This document shows positions 18,096-27,658 of a DNA stretch of 64,000 nt, piece by piece (the first letter of the stretch is position 1; the number at the start of each line of letters is the position of its first letter). The DNA comes from Bradyrhizobium aeschynomenes (GTDB lineage Bacteria > Pseudomonadota > Alphaproteobacteria > Rhizobiales > Xanthobacteraceae). The stretch covers positions 372,001 to 436,000 of the forward strand of contig NZ_JABFDM010000002.1 in NCBI RefSeq assembly GCF_013178945.1. The letters run 5' to 3'. A program made the position numbers and the translations under genes. Below the pieces are notes generated by a model. It did not search any database and was not told the DNA's origin. It was given only the letters and a program-made list of their open reading frames with translations.

Positions 18096-18815
18096 ATGGA
18101 CAAGGTCATCCTGATTACCGGGGCTTCGAGCGGCATTGGCGCGGGGATCGCGCGAGAGCTGGCCGCCACGGGCGCGCGGCTGCTGCTGGGCGCGCGCCGC
18201 CTGGACCGGCTGGAGGCGCTGGCCGCCGAGTTGCGCGCGGCCGGCGGAACCGCAGAGGTTCGGGCGCTGGATGTGACCAACCGCGCCGATGTCGCGGCCT
18301 TTGCCGAGGCAGCGCGCGCGATGTGGGGGCACGTGGACGTCATGATCAACAATGCCGGCATCATGCCGCTCTCGCCGATGGCCGCGATGAAGGTCGACGA
18401 GTGGGATCGCATGGTCGACGTCAACATCAAGGGCGTGCTGAACGGCATCGCGGCGGTCTTGCCCGGCATGCTGGCCCGCGGCTCCGGACACATCATCAAC
18501 ATCGCCTCGATCGGCGCTCTGCAGGTCGTCCCGACCGCCGCCGTCTACTGCGCGACCAAGCACGCCGTGCGGGCGATCTCGGACGGGCTCCGGCAGGAAA
18601 ATGAGACGCTGCGCGTCACCTGCATCCACCCGGGCGTGGTGGAGAGCGAACTCGCCAGCACCATCACGGACGAGACCGCAGCCGAGATGATGCGCACCTA
18701 CCGCGCGATTGCCCTGCAGCCGGACGCGATCGGCCGCGCCGTTCGCTATGCCATCGCGCAACCCGACGATGTCGACGTCAACGAGATCGTCGTTCGTCCG
18801 ACGCGGGCGCCGTGA
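18096..18815 (+). CDS. SDR family NAD(P)-dependent oxidoreductase
   Basis: A 239-residue classical short-chain dehydrogenase. Cofactor motif TGASSGIGAG (about residues 9-18), NNAG as MINNAGIMPL near 85, catalytic Ser in INIASIG, and the YxxxK pair in AVYCATKHAV (Tyr about 150). After the Rossmann motif the sequence LLLGARRLDRLE suggests an NADP(H) preference through the Arg residues. GGGAG lies six bases before the ATG at 18096. It converges with the nuclease gene with a 13-base gap. Substrate unknown; regulated, I infer, by the divergent LysR. Confidence 0.92.
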   Translation: MDKVILITGASSGIGAGIARELAATGARLLLGARRLDRLEALAAELRAAGGTAEVRALDVTNRADVAAFAEAARAMWGHVDVMINNAGIMPLSPMAAMKVDEWDRMVDVNIKGVLNGIAAVLPGMLARGSGHIINIASIGALQVVPTAAVYCATKHAVRAISDGLRQENETLRVTCIHPGVVESELASTITDETAAEMMRTYRAIALQPDAIGRAVRYAIAQPDDVDVNEIVVRPTRAP

Positions 18816-18828
18816 GGCGCAGGCACCT

Positions 18829-19767
18829 CTACCGCAGCAGCACCTCGAGCAGGTTGGCGAGCCGCGCAGCGGCGAGCGCAGCCTGCTTGCGGGCGAGATC
18901 GCGCGCGTTGGTCTCGTACTCGCGCGTCAGCTCCACCGGCTGTTTGTCAGTGCGAACGGGAGCGGCATAGGCGACGGACTTGGCGAGATCGAAGCTCTCC
19001 TGCGCCCAGGTCGCGGGATCGATGATCTGCGCCTTGCCGGCATCGGGAGTCACGGTGGATAGGCCGCCGCGCTGGTCGGCATCGAAGATCGCGCCGAACA
19101 CCGTCGAATAACCGCCGAAGATGCCATCCCAGTAGGCGTGCAGATTCTGCGTCTCGCCGTTGGCGGCCACGACCTGCAATTCGTTGCCGCCGCGGTCGCC
19201 GCCCTTGTCCGGCAGCGCGGCCGAGTAGCGGGCGACGGCGTGCAGTGGCTGGTGCAGATCGCCCACGAGGTGGATCATCCAGCTCAGGCTGTACGACCGC
19301 AGCGGCTCGGAGGCGTCGGTGTTTGCGGGCAGCTTGGCGATCATCAGCTTGAGCTGCGACACCGCGTCGACTGCGTCGGGGCGCGGCAGCGGCGTCTCAT
19401 CGACCGAGAACAGAGCATCCTTGTAGTGCCAATAAGTGTGCTTGAGGTGGCCATAGGGTACGAGCTGCTTGGCCGTGGAGTCCGTCACCTGGTCGTCGTA
19501 ATAGTCCGGCTTCATCTTGATGTCGTCGGGCCACGTCGCCGCGCGCACGAAGGCGTAGAGCTTCTCCTGGCCCTGCGGCGCGCCGGCGATCCAGCTCGCA
19601 TAATCGGGATTGAGCTTGAGCAGCGCGTCGGCCCGGTCCCTCGCCGCTGGTGTCAGCTTCTTGTAGGCCAGATACGCGATCTGCATGTGGCCTTCGTCCC
19701 ACCAGGCCAGGGCCGGTCCGGCCGGCCAGAACATGACGGCCAAGAACGCAGTCATCAGCTTACGCAT
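18829..19767 (-). CDS. S1/P1 nuclease, secreted
   Basis: A 312-residue zinc-dependent nuclease of the S1/P1 family that cleaves single-stranded nucleic acid. The signal peptide RKLMTAFLAVMFWPAGPALA is followed by WWDEGHMQIAYLA, placing the family's N-terminal metal-binding Trp right after the predicted cleavage site. Further ligands are seen in MIHLVGDLHQPLHAVARY and in GGNELQV...NLHAYWDGIFG. Length and motif order are complete. Probably periplasmic or exported for phosphate or nucleotide scavenging. Confidence 0.93.
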   Translation of the reverse strand: MRKLMTAFLAVMFWPAGPALAWWDEGHMQIAYLAYKKLTPAARDRADALLKLNPDYASWIAGAPQGQEKLYAFVRAATWPDDIKMKPDYYDDQVTDSTAKQLVPYGHLKHTYWHYKDALFSVDETPLPRPDAVDAVSQLKLMIAKLPANTDASEPLRSYSLSWMIHLVGDLHQPLHAVARYSAALPDKGGDRGGNELQVVAANGETQNLHAYWDGIFGGYSTVFGAIFDADQRGGLSTVTPDAGKAQIIDPATWAQESFDLAKSVAYAAPVRTDKQPVELTREYETNARDLARKQAALAAARLANLLEVLLR

Positions 19768-19957
19768 CGCGAAGCTCCCTCGATCATTCGATCAACAATG
19801 AAATCGCGAATTCGGGCGGGCCACCAGATGATCCGGACCCTAGCGTGAACGACCGGCTTTTGCAATTTCACCGCGCACCACCAACCGTATTGCGAGCGCG
19901 CCTCCTTCACCGCGCTCCGCAAGCGCATGCCCATCGGCCTGTGATCGCTCTCTCGAG

Positions 19958-20040
19958 CGTCATTGCGAGCGCAGCGAAGCAATCCAGGGCGCCGGTCGCG
20001 ACTCTGGATTGCTTCGTCGCTGACGCTCCTCGCAATGACG
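19958..20040. repeat. Dispersed hairpin repeat, family D
   Basis: An 83-base near-palindrome running from CGTCATTGCGAGCGCAGCGA to CGCTCCTCGCAATGACG, with inner arms GCAATCCAG and CTGGATTGC. A related copy lies at 42715-42805. It occupies most of the noncoding part of 19768-20092; the rest holds nothing I can assign. Confidence 0.85.
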
Positions 20041-20092
20041 ACGGTGAGACATCGGCTGTGCCGTGACCGCAACGGCTCGCGCCGTTTGCCCC

Positions 20093-20701
20093 TCACTGCT
20101 CGTCCTTCGGCGGCATGCGCGGTGGCAACAATGGCGTGAACGAGACGCCGTCGCCGGCATTCTTCGCCGCCTTGAACTCGCCGGTGGAGGGATCGCCCCC
20201 GGCGGTCTCGATGATGGTCTTCGGCAGGATGTATTCACGGGCCGCGTCGATGACGCCGCCGTCGCCGGTGCCGAAATCGGCGGCGCGGCCGCCTTGCGGA
20301 TGACCGGCCGCGATCTGATCGGCGGCGTGCTGCGCCTTCTCGGCCAGCTTGTCGCTGTAGGGAATGCGATAGGCGCGCGGCACGCCACTCGGCCTGTTGT
20401 CCTCGTCGAGCGTCTCGACCCACAGATAGACCGCGCCGGGATCGCCATCGACACTGTGCGGATCGACGATCCGCACCTGCAGCACCTTGAAGCTCTTCGG
20501 CAGCCGGTCGACGCTGGCCCAGCCGAGCAAGCCGCGGGCGCCGACGAAGCTGCCGACATAGAACGCGCTGGTGACGACGACCGCGACCGCCTTCACCGGC
20601 CACGGCAGCCGCGCATAGACCAGCACGAGCAGCAGCAGCGCGCCGATCAGCGCGTAGCACACGGACAGCGTGACGATGACGGTCTGGAGGCTGCTCATCA
20701 T
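20093..20701 (-). CDS. Uncharacterised membrane protein, third gene of a proton-channel cassette
   Basis: 202 residues with two N-terminal hydrophobic helices (LQTVIVTLSVCYALIGALLL and about PVKAVAVVVTSAFYVGSFVG), then a roughly 140-residue soluble region starting SVDRLPKSFKVLQVRIVDPH and ending in a Pro-rich tail. I recognise no named family. Its start overlaps the stop of the upstream gene by four bases, so it is translated with the ExbB-like channel and single-helix partner and probably sits in the same complex. Which side of the membrane the C-terminal region faces is not clear. Confidence 0.75.
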   Translation of the reverse strand: MMSSLQTVIVTLSVCYALIGALLLLVLVYARLPWPVKAVAVVVTSAFYVGSFVGARGLLGWASVDRLPKSFKVLQVRIVDPHSVDGDPGAVYLWVETLDEDNRPSGVPRAYRIPYSDKLAEKAQHAADQIAAGHPQGGRAADFGTGDGGVIDAAREYILPKTIIETAGGDPSTGEFKAAKNAGDGVSFTPLLPPRMPPKDEQ

Positions 20702-21369
20702 CGCCTGATCATCCTGACGCCGGTCTTGGGATCGAGGTCGGCGCCGTTGGCGCGGACGTTGCGGAACGTCTCCAGCAGCGATTTCGGCCGCCGCTGCAAG
20801 TCGATCACCTTGCCCTCCGCATTGAGCTTGAAGCGCAATGCCGTCTTCTCGTCACCGGAATGATCGAGCACGACCTTGTCGTCGAAGATCACCTGCGCCG
20901 TGGGGTTGAGCTTCTGCACCTTCACCTTGGCCTCGACCGGCGCGCCGCTGACGTTCTGGAAATGCGAGATGTTGACGGTGTACTCGCCGGCGACGATGCC
21001 CCGGATCGTCACGATTTCCTCGCGGATCGGCGACGGGATCTTCAAGCCATTGACCAGGATGAAATCATTGGCGCCGCCGCGGTCGTCGCGATCGAGCGTG
21101 AGGAAGCCGGCCTCGCGATGCCGGTACCAGGCGATGTTGCCGACGGGGTCCTGCACGAACAGGTCGAGATCATCGGGATGATTGTCCGGCCAGTCCATCG
21201 TGATCAGGAACTCGGCCTTGCTGTCGACCTTGCCGTCCTTGGCGTCGGGCGAGATCGCGAGCACCGCGATGAAGAAGAAGAACGCGACGATCTGCAGCGC
21301 CTTGAACAGCATGACGCTGAACGGATCGAACTGCTCCTCGCGCGGATAGAGCCCGAAATCGTCCATCAT
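20698..21369 (-). CDS. Uncharacterised single-helix membrane protein with DUF2135-like region, ExbD-position partner
   Basis: A 223-residue protein with a short N-terminus, one hydrophobic helix (about 18-39), then a soluble domain. The layout is that of ExbD/TolR/MotB. The helix entry reads FDPFSVMLF, recalling the ExbD PFIDVML motif, but the position of the essential Asp holds Ser; the nearest acid is Asp15, just before the helix, and a Lys lies inside it. The soluble part has DDLDLFVQDPVGNIAWY, similar to the DxDLxVxDPxG pattern of DUF2135-type domains. It overlaps both neighbours by four bases. Function unknown. Confidence 0.78.
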   Translation of the reverse strand: MMDDFGLYPREEQFDPFSVMLFKALQIVAFFFFIAVLAISPDAKDGKVDSKAEFLITMDWPDNHPDDLDLFVQDPVGNIAWYRHREAGFLTLDRDDRGGANDFILVNGLKIPSPIREEIVTIRGIVAGEYTVNISHFQNVSGAPVEAKVKVQKLNPTAQVIFDDKVVLDHSGDEKTALRFKLNAEGKVIDLQRRPKSLLETFRNVRANGADLDPKTGVRMIRR

Positions 21370-22145
21370 GCGCCCTGCTCCGGCGCGCGATCCATCGCCC
21401 GCTCGAGCCGCGGCGTCACCCGCGTCTCGGTGAGCATGACGGCGTCCGAGAACACGCGCCCGGTCGCCGCATCCAGCATGTAGTACTGGATGCGCACCAG
21501 GATCGAGCCGACCAGTCCGGCGAGCGTGGTGTACATCGCCACCGCCATGCCGTCGCTCATCAGGCCCATCGACGATTTCATCGCAAGCTTGTCGTTGACA
21601 TCGAGGCCGGCGATCGGCGCCAGCATGATGATGAAGCCGATGATGGTGCCGAGCAGGCCGAGCTTCATCAGCGTATCCGACGCGAAGCCGCCGAATCCGT
21701 TCGAGCCGCGAAGGCGGTCGGCCAGCGTGCGCAACAGCAGCGTCTGGTCGAGCCGCCCTGTCCCTTGCGTCCGAGCCTTGGTGACGAGGCTGCGGATGTG
21801 ATTGGTGACGAGTCCGTTGGGAAGCAGTTGCGCATCAGGCTCCAGCGCGCGCGCCGCATCCGGCCCGATCAGGACAGCGCGGCAGCGCCTTGCAGCATCC
21901 GCCTCGCGCGCGATCGTCCTGGTGCGCCAGAAGCAGTGGCAGCACGTCACCAGATAGAGCACGGCGACGACGCTTGAAATGTAGGTCCGGTCCGAGGCGA
22001 CCATCAGATGGAAGTAGCCGTAACGCCACAGCACGACGGCGGCGAACACGGTCAGGCCAGTGAAGATCATCCAGAGCAGCAGCGGCCCGCGCTCGGCCGC
22101 GTCGCGCGCAGGTTCCACTCTCTCCGCACTGCTGACCACGCTCAT
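21366..22145 (-). CDS. MotA/TolQ/ExbB-type proton channel family protein
   Basis: 259 residues with four hydrophobic helices. The last two carry the family core: TLMKLGLLGTIIGFIIMLAP followed by LMSDGMAVAMYTTLAGLVGS. In TolQ/ExbB these helices line the ion path, and the domain ends in a cytoplasmic helix, as here (VFSDAVMLTETRVTPRLERA). The start is the ATG at 22145 with GGAGG six bases upstream; an open frame to 22322 is not needed. First of three overlapping genes (22145 to 20093), divergent from a two-component system. Ion-driven energy transduction is inferred from family. Confidence 0.87.
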   Translation of the reverse strand: MSVVSSAERVEPARDAAERGPLLLWMIFTGLTVFAAVVLWRYGYFHLMVASDRTYISSVVAVLYLVTCCHCFWRTRTIAREADAARRCRAVLIGPDAARALEPDAQLLPNGLVTNHIRSLVTKARTQGTGRLDQTLLLRTLADRLRGSNGFGGFASDTLMKLGLLGTIIGFIIMLAPIAGLDVNDKLAMKSSMGLMSDGMAVAMYTTLAGLVGSILVRIQYYMLDAATGRVFSDAVMLTETRVTPRLERAMDRAPEQGA

Positions 22146-22342
22146 GCACGCCCTCCCCATTGCTCCGCCGTTGCATCCGGCGCTTGGCATCGAAGTTAAG
22201 CAGAGCGGCGGAACAGCGTCCAAAGACATCTGCCTCCGGCCTGTCGGGAAATTTTCCCAATCTTTCGCCTGCTGCAGTGCATTTGCTTGGCGCAGCACCG
22301 GCCCATTGTTACGCTGCGGCAAAAGCCCGTGGGAAGGATCGC

Positions 22343-23701
22343 ATGCGCCTCGTGCTCCAGCTGATCGCGCGCCTGGCGCTGATCGTTCTGCTCTGCCTGG
22401 CGGCCGCGACCATATGGGTCACCGTCGATGCCTACCGCAGTGTCGACCGCGCCACGGCAGCCTCGGCGGATCGCGTCTCGCAGGCGCTGGAGGCGCTGTA
22501 TTGGCGCGAGCTGTTGCTGCGCAGCAACCGCACGCGCGACCATCTGCTGCCGGTGCCGGACTGGCGCACGACCGAGACGATGAAGCTGATCGCGCCCGGC
22601 ATCTGCGTACAGTTCAAGCCGGAAACCGCCTTCGAGAAGCCGCTATGCGGCCAGAGCAAGGGCCTCGGCGCGGCGCCGCCGCGCTGGTTCTCAGGCTTGG
22701 TCGAAACGATCCTCGGCGATCACGCCGCGGTGGCGCAGGCGATCAGCGCGCGGGCGACGACGGCCGGCACGGTCTCGGCGATCGCCGATCCCGACGCGGC
22801 GATCCAGCTCGCCTGGCAGCGCATTCAGGACTCATTCGGCGTCGCGCTCGCGATGGCGATCGCGATCGGCGTGCTGGCCTCGCTGGCGATCGCGCATGCG
22901 CTGGCGCCGGCGCGCAGCATCGTCTCAGCGCTGCAGCGGATGGCCGAGGGCGAGCACCACCCGGCCCTGCCGCGCTTCCGCTCGATGGAGCTCGCGATGA
23001 TCGGCCGCGCCGTCGGCGAACTCGGCGACCGGCTGGCGCAGGCCAACGAGCAGCGCGCGGCGCTGACCGAGCGCCTGCTCGACATCCGCGACGAGGAACG
23101 GCGGGCGCTCGCCCGCGAGCTGCACGACGAGTTCGGCCAGAACCTGACCGCGATCCTCGCCTTTGCCTCGACGATCGAAAGCGCCGGCAAGGGGCGCAAC
23201 GACCAGGTCGCGCAGGATGCGCGCATGATCACGCAATCCGTCAGCCATCTGATGGCGTGCCTGCGCGGCACGTTGAGCCGGCTGCGCCGGCCGCTCGCCG
23301 AGGAGCTGGGGCTGGAGGCTGGGCTGGTGGCGTTGACGCAGAACTATCAGCACGCCGCGCGGCCGGCGATCCGGCTCGACCTGCACGGCGATCTCGCCGA
23401 CATCCAGGGACCGGTCGCGGTCACGGCCTATCGCATGGCGCAGGAATGCCTGACCAACGCGTTGCGTCACACCGATGCCAGCGAGGTGTCGCTGCGCGTC
23501 GAGCGGCGCTCCGGGCCGGACAGCGCGCTGTTGATATCGGTGGAGGATGATGGCGGCGGCGATGCGGGCCAGCTCGTGCAATCGGCCGGCTTCGGCCTCA
23601 CCGGCATCCGCGAGCGCATCGCCGCCGTCGGCGGCTCGCTGACGATCGGACCAGCCGGGCGCGGGCTCAGCGTGTCGGCCACGATCCCGCTGGCTGCCTG
23701 A
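22343..23701 (+). CDS. Membrane sensor histidine kinase, NarL-partner type (HisKA_3)
   Basis: 452 residues: an N-terminal helix (LIARLALIVLLCLAAATIW), a periplasmic region of about 150 residues resembling the LapD/MoxY sensor, a second helix near 165-190, a HAMP-like linker, then HisKA_3 with DEERRALARELHDEFGQNL (phospho-His in RELHDE). HATPase motifs follow: MAQECLTNALRHTDA and GFGLTGIRERI. The start is the ATG at 22343 with GGAAGG upstream. Four bases before its response regulator; divergent from the proton-channel cassette, 197 bases between starts. Confidence 0.93.
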   Translation: MRLVLQLIARLALIVLLCLAAATIWVTVDAYRSVDRATAASADRVSQALEALYWRELLLRSNRTRDHLLPVPDWRTTETMKLIAPGICVQFKPETAFEKPLCGQSKGLGAAPPRWFSGLVETILGDHAAVAQAISARATTAGTVSAIADPDAAIQLAWQRIQDSFGVALAMAIAIGVLASLAIAHALAPARSIVSALQRMAEGEHHPALPRFRSMELAMIGRAVGELGDRLAQANEQRAALTERLLDIRDEERRALARELHDEFGQNLTAILAFASTIESAGKGRNDQVAQDARMITQSVSHLMACLRGTLSRLRRPLAEELGLEAGLVALTQNYQHAARPAIRLDLHGDLADIQGPVAVTAYRMAQECLTNALRHTDASEVSLRVERRSGPDSALLISVEDDGGGDAGQLVQSAGFGLTGIRERIAAVGGSLTIGPAGRGLSVSATIPLAA

Positions 23702-23705
23702 GGCC

Positions 23706-24350
23706 ATGGCCGGGCTTGGCATTTCGATTCTGCTGGTCGACGACCATCCGGTGGTGCGCCAGGGCTATCGCCGGGTGCTGGAGAGCCAGGACGGATTTCG
23801 CGTCATCGCCGAGGCCGACAGCGCCGCAGCAGCCTATGCCGCCTTCAAGGCGGATGCGCCCGACGTGGTCGTGCTCGACATCTCGATGAAGGGCGCCAGC
23901 GGGCTGGAGGCGATCCGCAATATCCGCGCTCGCGACAACCGTGCCTGCATCCTGGTGTTCTCGATGCATGGCGAAGCGCCCTTGGTGAAGGCCGCGTTTG
24001 CGGCAGGCGCCAGCGGATTCGTCACCAAGAGCAGCGAGCCGTCGGCGCTGGTGCGCGCCATCAGAATGGTGATCCGCGGCGAGCGCGCGCTCAGCGACGA
24101 CGTCGCCCACGTGCTGGCGGCTGAGAGCCTCGATCCGCAGCGAACGGTACTCGACCGGCTCGGCGAGCGCGAGATCGAAATCCTGCGCCAGCTCGCCTCG
24201 GGCCTGACCACCGAGCAGATCGCCGCGAATCTGCACCTCAGCATCAAGACGGTGCAGAACTATCATTATCTGGTGAAGGCCAAGACGGGATTGCAGACGG
24301 ATGCGCAGTTGGTGCGGCTCGCGGTGACCAGCGGGTTGACGGATCTGTAA
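23706..24350 (+). CDS. NarL/LuxR-type response regulator
   Basis: 214 residues: receiver (ISILLVDDHPVVRQGYRRVL; phospho-acceptor in VVVLDISMKGASG, about residue 58; lysine in GFVTKSSEP) and a C-terminal LuxR helix-turn-helix (LGEREIEILRQLASGLTTEQ then IAANLHLSIKTVQNY). Cognate of the kinase just upstream. The last residues and stop codon (GGATCTGTAA) coincide with the first bases of a dispersed repeat that occurs elsewhere as GGATCTGTAGGGTGGGCAAA, so the C-terminus may have been reset by that insertion. Targets unknown; the divergent proton-channel operon is an obvious candidate. Confidence 0.94.
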   Translation: MAGLGISILLVDDHPVVRQGYRRVLESQDGFRVIAEADSAAAAYAAFKADAPDVVVLDISMKGASGLEAIRNIRARDNRACILVFSMHGEAPLVKAAFAAGASGFVTKSSEPSALVRAIRMVIRGERALSDDVAHVLAAESLDPQRTVLDRLGEREIEILRQLASGLTTEQIAANLHLSIKTVQNYHYLVKAKTGLQTDAQLVRLAVTSGLTDL

Positions 24351-24416
24351 AGTGGGCAAAGGCGCCGCCGTGCCATCGCCGCGGGCGGGATCGCAATGGC
24401 GCCGTTCCCACCGTCC
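24351..24416. repeat. Dispersed repeat, family C
   Basis: AGTGGGCAAAGGCGCCGCCG through GGCGCCGTTCCCACCGTC: inverted GGTGGGC/GCCCACC-type arms around a variable centre. Copies at 28627, 28716 (inverted), 50300 and 50800. It directly follows the response-regulator stop codon. Nothing else is seen before the next gene. Confidence 0.75.
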
Positions 24417-24472
24417 AGCGGAAGAGTTCGCTGCACGACGGTGGCACGGCGCGCGCGATCGCGTTGTTCGTC

Positions 24473-25666
24473 CTAGCTCGCCATGCGCTGGCGCAGGCGC
24501 TGGTAGAATGCCGTCTCGAAGTTCATGTAGCCGACGAACGACGTCGGGTCGCCGAAGGGCAGGATCTGCGTCGCCCAGAAGCCGCCGAATCCGTTCTGCC
24601 GGTCGATCCAGTAGAACAGATTGGCCAGCCCGGCCCAGCCCAGCGCACCGGCCGGACGGCCCGTCGGCGCCTGCTCCTCGTTGATCATGAAGCTCAGCGC
24701 CCACGACTTGGATTGGCCGGGGAAGAACTCCGCGTCGTTGCACAATTCGGGAATGACTCCGGTCAACGGTGTCACCTTCTTGTCGCCGAGATGGTTCTTT
24801 TCAGCCATGCGTACCGTTTCGGGCTTCAGCACCCGGCCGAACTCGCCCGCGCCATCATTCAACCACATCCGGATGAAGCGCATGTAGTCGCCGACCGTGC
24901 CATAGAGGCCGTGGCCGCCCATGTGCACCTCGGGCTCGGCCGGCAGTTCGAACTCCATCGGCGTCAGCGAGCCGTCGGCGTTGCGCGCGTGGATTCCGGC
25001 GAGCCTGCTGCGCATGGCATCGGTCAATTCGAACGACATGTCCTTGATCCCGAGCGGCTCGAAGATGCGCGTCTTCAGCACCTCCCCGAGGCGCCGGCCG
25101 GCAATGGCTTCGACGATCTGGCCGCACCAGTCCATGTTGGTGCCGTAATCCCAGCGGTCGCCGGGATCGAACAGCAGCGGCGTCATCAGGCAGGCCTTGG
25201 TCGCGGTGATCACGCTGGGCTGGCCTTTTTCCTGCGCCAGCCGGTTGTAGGTGTGATTGATGAAGTCATAGCTCAGCCCCGCGGTGTGCGTCATCAGCAT
25301 GCGCGTGGTGATGTCGCGCTTCGGCGCGCGCAGGATCGGCTCGCCCTTGGCATCGAAGCCCTCGATCACCTGGAGCGATCCGATCTCCGGCGCGTAGCGC
25401 TTCGCCGGCGCATCGAGATCCAGCTTGCCGTCCTCGACGAGTTGCAGCACGGCCGTGCTGGTGATCGCCTTGGTGGTGGAGAAGATGGCGAAGATGCTGT
25501 CGGTGGTCATCGGCTCGGGCCGGTCGAGACGGCGTTGTCCCGCCGCGCCCTGATAAATGTTGCGATCACGGTCCGTCACCATCGCGACCACGCCAGGCAC
25601 GCGCGGTGAGGATGTGACGACGCCGTCGAGAACGGCATCGGCCGCCGCGGTGAAATTCATGCTCAT
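24473..25666 (-). CDS. Serine hydrolase, beta-lactamase family (esterase-like)
   Basis: A 397-residue class C beta-lactamase-fold hydrolase. The SxxK nucleophile motif is [20 protein letters not shown] near residue 65. A Tyr motif is seen in [11 protein letters not shown] and a HxG-like C-terminal strand region near [14 protein letters not shown]. No signal peptide, which favours an esterase (family VIII) over a periplasmic lactamase. The start is ATG 25666 with GGGAGGA five bases upstream. It follows the Baeyer-Villiger monooxygenase gene by 58 bases on the same strand, so it may hydrolyse the ester or lactone that enzyme produces. Confidence 0.9.
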   Translation of the reverse strand: MSMNFTAAADAVLDGVVTSSPRVPGVVAMVTDRDRNIYQGAAGQRRLDRPEPMTTDSIFAIFSTTKAITSTAVLQLVEDGKLDLDAPAKRYAPEIGSLQVIEGFDAKGEPILRAPKRDITTRMLMTHTAGLSYDFINHTYNRLAQEKGQPSVITATKACLMTPLLFDPGDRWDYGTNMDWCGQIVEAIAGRRLGEVLKTRIFEPLGIKDMSFELTDAMRSRLAGIHARNADGSLTPMEFELPAEPEVHMGGHGLYGTVGDYMRFIRMWLNDGAGEFGRVLKPETVRMAEKNHLGDKKVTPLTGVIPELCNDAEFFPGQSKSWALSFMINEEQAPTGRPAGALGWAGLANLFYWIDRQNGFGGFWATQILPFGDPTSFVGYMNFETAFYQRLRQRMAS

Positions 25667-25724
25667 GGTCGTCCTCCCTCGTTGGTTTTTGCTTGGTGTC
25701 TCAGCGCCGGCGTCTGCCGACGGC

Positions 25725-27362
25725 TCAATGCATGGCAAAGCCCCGGTAGCCGCTGGCGGCGACCTCGTCGCATTTCTGGCGATAGGCGCCGACCCCGCCG
25801 CAATACGACAGAACCCGCCGCGGCTTGCCCGCGATGTTCGAGCCGAGATACCAGGAATTCGTCTTGGCGATCAGCGTCGCATTGGCAGTCTCATCGTGAT
25901 GCGCGACCCAGTCATCCTCCGTTTCCCGGGTCGGCTCGATGACCTTCAGATCTTTCGACCGCATGTATTTGATGCAGTCGTCGATCCATTCGACCTGCTG
26001 CTGCAGGCACGTCGTCATGTTGCATAGCGCGGCCGAGGGAGCGAGCGGCACCGCGGTCGTGAACAGATTGGGATAGCCGTGCACCTGCAGGCCCATCGTG
26101 GTGCGGATGTCCCTGCTCCAATCCTCCTTGAGCGATCGGCCGCCGCGCCCGCGAATATCGATCCGCGTCAGCGCGCCTGTGCCGGCGTCGAAGCCGGTCG
26201 CCAGGATGATCATGTCGAATTCGTGCACGGTCCCGTCGGCCATCTGAATGCCCTTTGGGGTGACGCGTTCGATCGGGTTGGTCTTGACGCTGACGATCTC
26301 GACGTTGGGACGAAGGAAGGCCTCGAGGAAGTTCTGCTCGAGCGGCACACGGTGGGTGCCGAAGCCGTAATCTGCGGGGATCAGGAGGTCGCACAGCTTC
26401 GGATCCTTCAGCCGCTCGCGCATCTTGCCGCGCACGAATTCGGAGATCTCCGCATTGACCGCCTCGTCGAAGAACAGCTCGGCGAAGGACGAGATCCACA
26501 GTTTGAGAGAGCCGTCCTCCCAGCACTCCTCGATCACCTGCCGGCGCCGCTCCGGCGACAGATCGGCCCAGGCATGCTCGAAGTCATACTCGAAGCCGGT
26601 GAAGGTGTGCGGCAGACGTTCCGTCAGGTGCTGGAATTTCGACTTGTAGGCCTCCGCATCGTCGGCGCCGTATTTCGGGTTCTTCATCGGAATGACGTAT
26701 TGCGGGGTGCGGACGAAGACCTTGAGGTGACCGGCTTCGCCGGCAACGGTCTGGATGACCTGGATGCCGGTCGCGCCGTTGCCGATGATTCCGACGCGTT
26801 TGCCGGCGAAGCTGACCGGCTGCTTCGGCCAGCGCGCGGTATGGAAGAGTTCGCCCTCGAACGTGTCCTGACCGGGAAACGAGACATGGGGCGCCGACAG
26901 CATGCCGCAGCAGGTGACCAGGAACTGGGTATCGATCAGCTCGCCCTTGTCGGTCGTGACCAGCCAGCGCTGCGTCGCTTCGTTGAACTGCGCGCGCTTG
27001 ACGGTGGTGCCGAACTGTATGTCCTTGCGCAGATCGAGCCGGTCGGCGACGTAGTTGAGCCAGCGTTCGATCTCCGGCTGGGCCGGAAACTTCTCGCTCC
27101 AGCTCCAGCCCTTGTAGAGCTTCTCGGAGAACAGATACTGATAGATGTAGGCTTCCGAATCGAAGCGGGCGCCGGGATAGCGATTCCAGTACCAGGTCCC
27201 GCCGACGCCCGACGCGGCGTCGATGGCCCGGACACTCAGTCCCTGCTCGCGCAGGCGATAGAGCTGATAGAGCCCGGCCACGCCGGCGCCGATCACGACC
27301 GCATCGAGCCTGGTCGTCACATGCGAAGCGTCTCCGTTGGCGTTCACAGCGGCTTCCGTCAT
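25725..27362 (-). CDS. Flavin-containing Baeyer-Villiger monooxygenase
   Basis: 545 residues, FAD- and NADPH-dependent. First Rossmann motif [20 protein letters not shown] (FAD). The type I BVMO fingerprint FxGxxxHxxxWP is intact as [12 protein letters not shown] near residue 165. Second Rossmann motif [20 protein letters not shown] (NADPH). [19 protein letters not shown] is typical of cyclohexanone/phenylacetone-type enzymes. These insert oxygen next to a ketone to give an ester or lactone. The GAGGAGGA ribosome site is excellent. Paired with a serine hydrolase downstream and a divergent AraC regulator. Ketone substrate unknown. Confidence 0.94.
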   Translation of the reverse strand: MTEAAVNANGDASHVTTRLDAVVIGAGVAGLYQLYRLREQGLSVRAIDAASGVGGTWYWNRYPGARFDSEAYIYQYLFSEKLYKGWSWSEKFPAQPEIERWLNYVADRLDLRKDIQFGTTVKRAQFNEATQRWLVTTDKGELIDTQFLVTCCGMLSAPHVSFPGQDTFEGELFHTARWPKQPVSFAGKRVGIIGNGATGIQVIQTVAGEAGHLKVFVRTPQYVIPMKNPKYGADDAEAYKSKFQHLTERLPHTFTGFEYDFEHAWADLSPERRRQVIEECWEDGSLKLWISSFAELFFDEAVNAEISEFVRGKMRERLKDPKLCDLLIPADYGFGTHRVPLEQNFLEAFLRPNVEIVSVKTNPIERVTPKGIQMADGTVHEFDMIILATGFDAGTGALTRIDIRGRGGRSLKEDWSRDIRTTMGLQVHGYPNLFTTAVPLAPSAALCNMTTCLQQQVEWIDDCIKYMRSKDLKVIEPTRETEDDWVAHHDETANATLIAKTNSWYLGSNIAGKPRRVLSYCGGVGAYRQKCDEVAASGYRGFAMH

Positions 27363-27658
27363 CTGGTCCTCCTCATCCTTGTTTCAGGGCGCACGCCGCC
27401 GTTCCTCGTCCGTGTGTCATCGGACGGGGGCTGCGTTTTCGTTGTCGCCCGCGCAGGCTATGGGCCGGCGCCCCGTCGGGGCTTGGACGAAACAGACGAT
27501 TTCTTGAACGGTGCGGCGCACGCGCCAGCTGTGCTCGCAAGTCGCAACAAAGCTCGCTTGGCAAACCGCGAAACCGGCCTATGCTGGCTCCGCCGCAAGG
27601 CCAATGAGAAGCAGCAGCGATCAATCGCGCCATAAAAAAATCAAGGGAGGCTCGCGCG

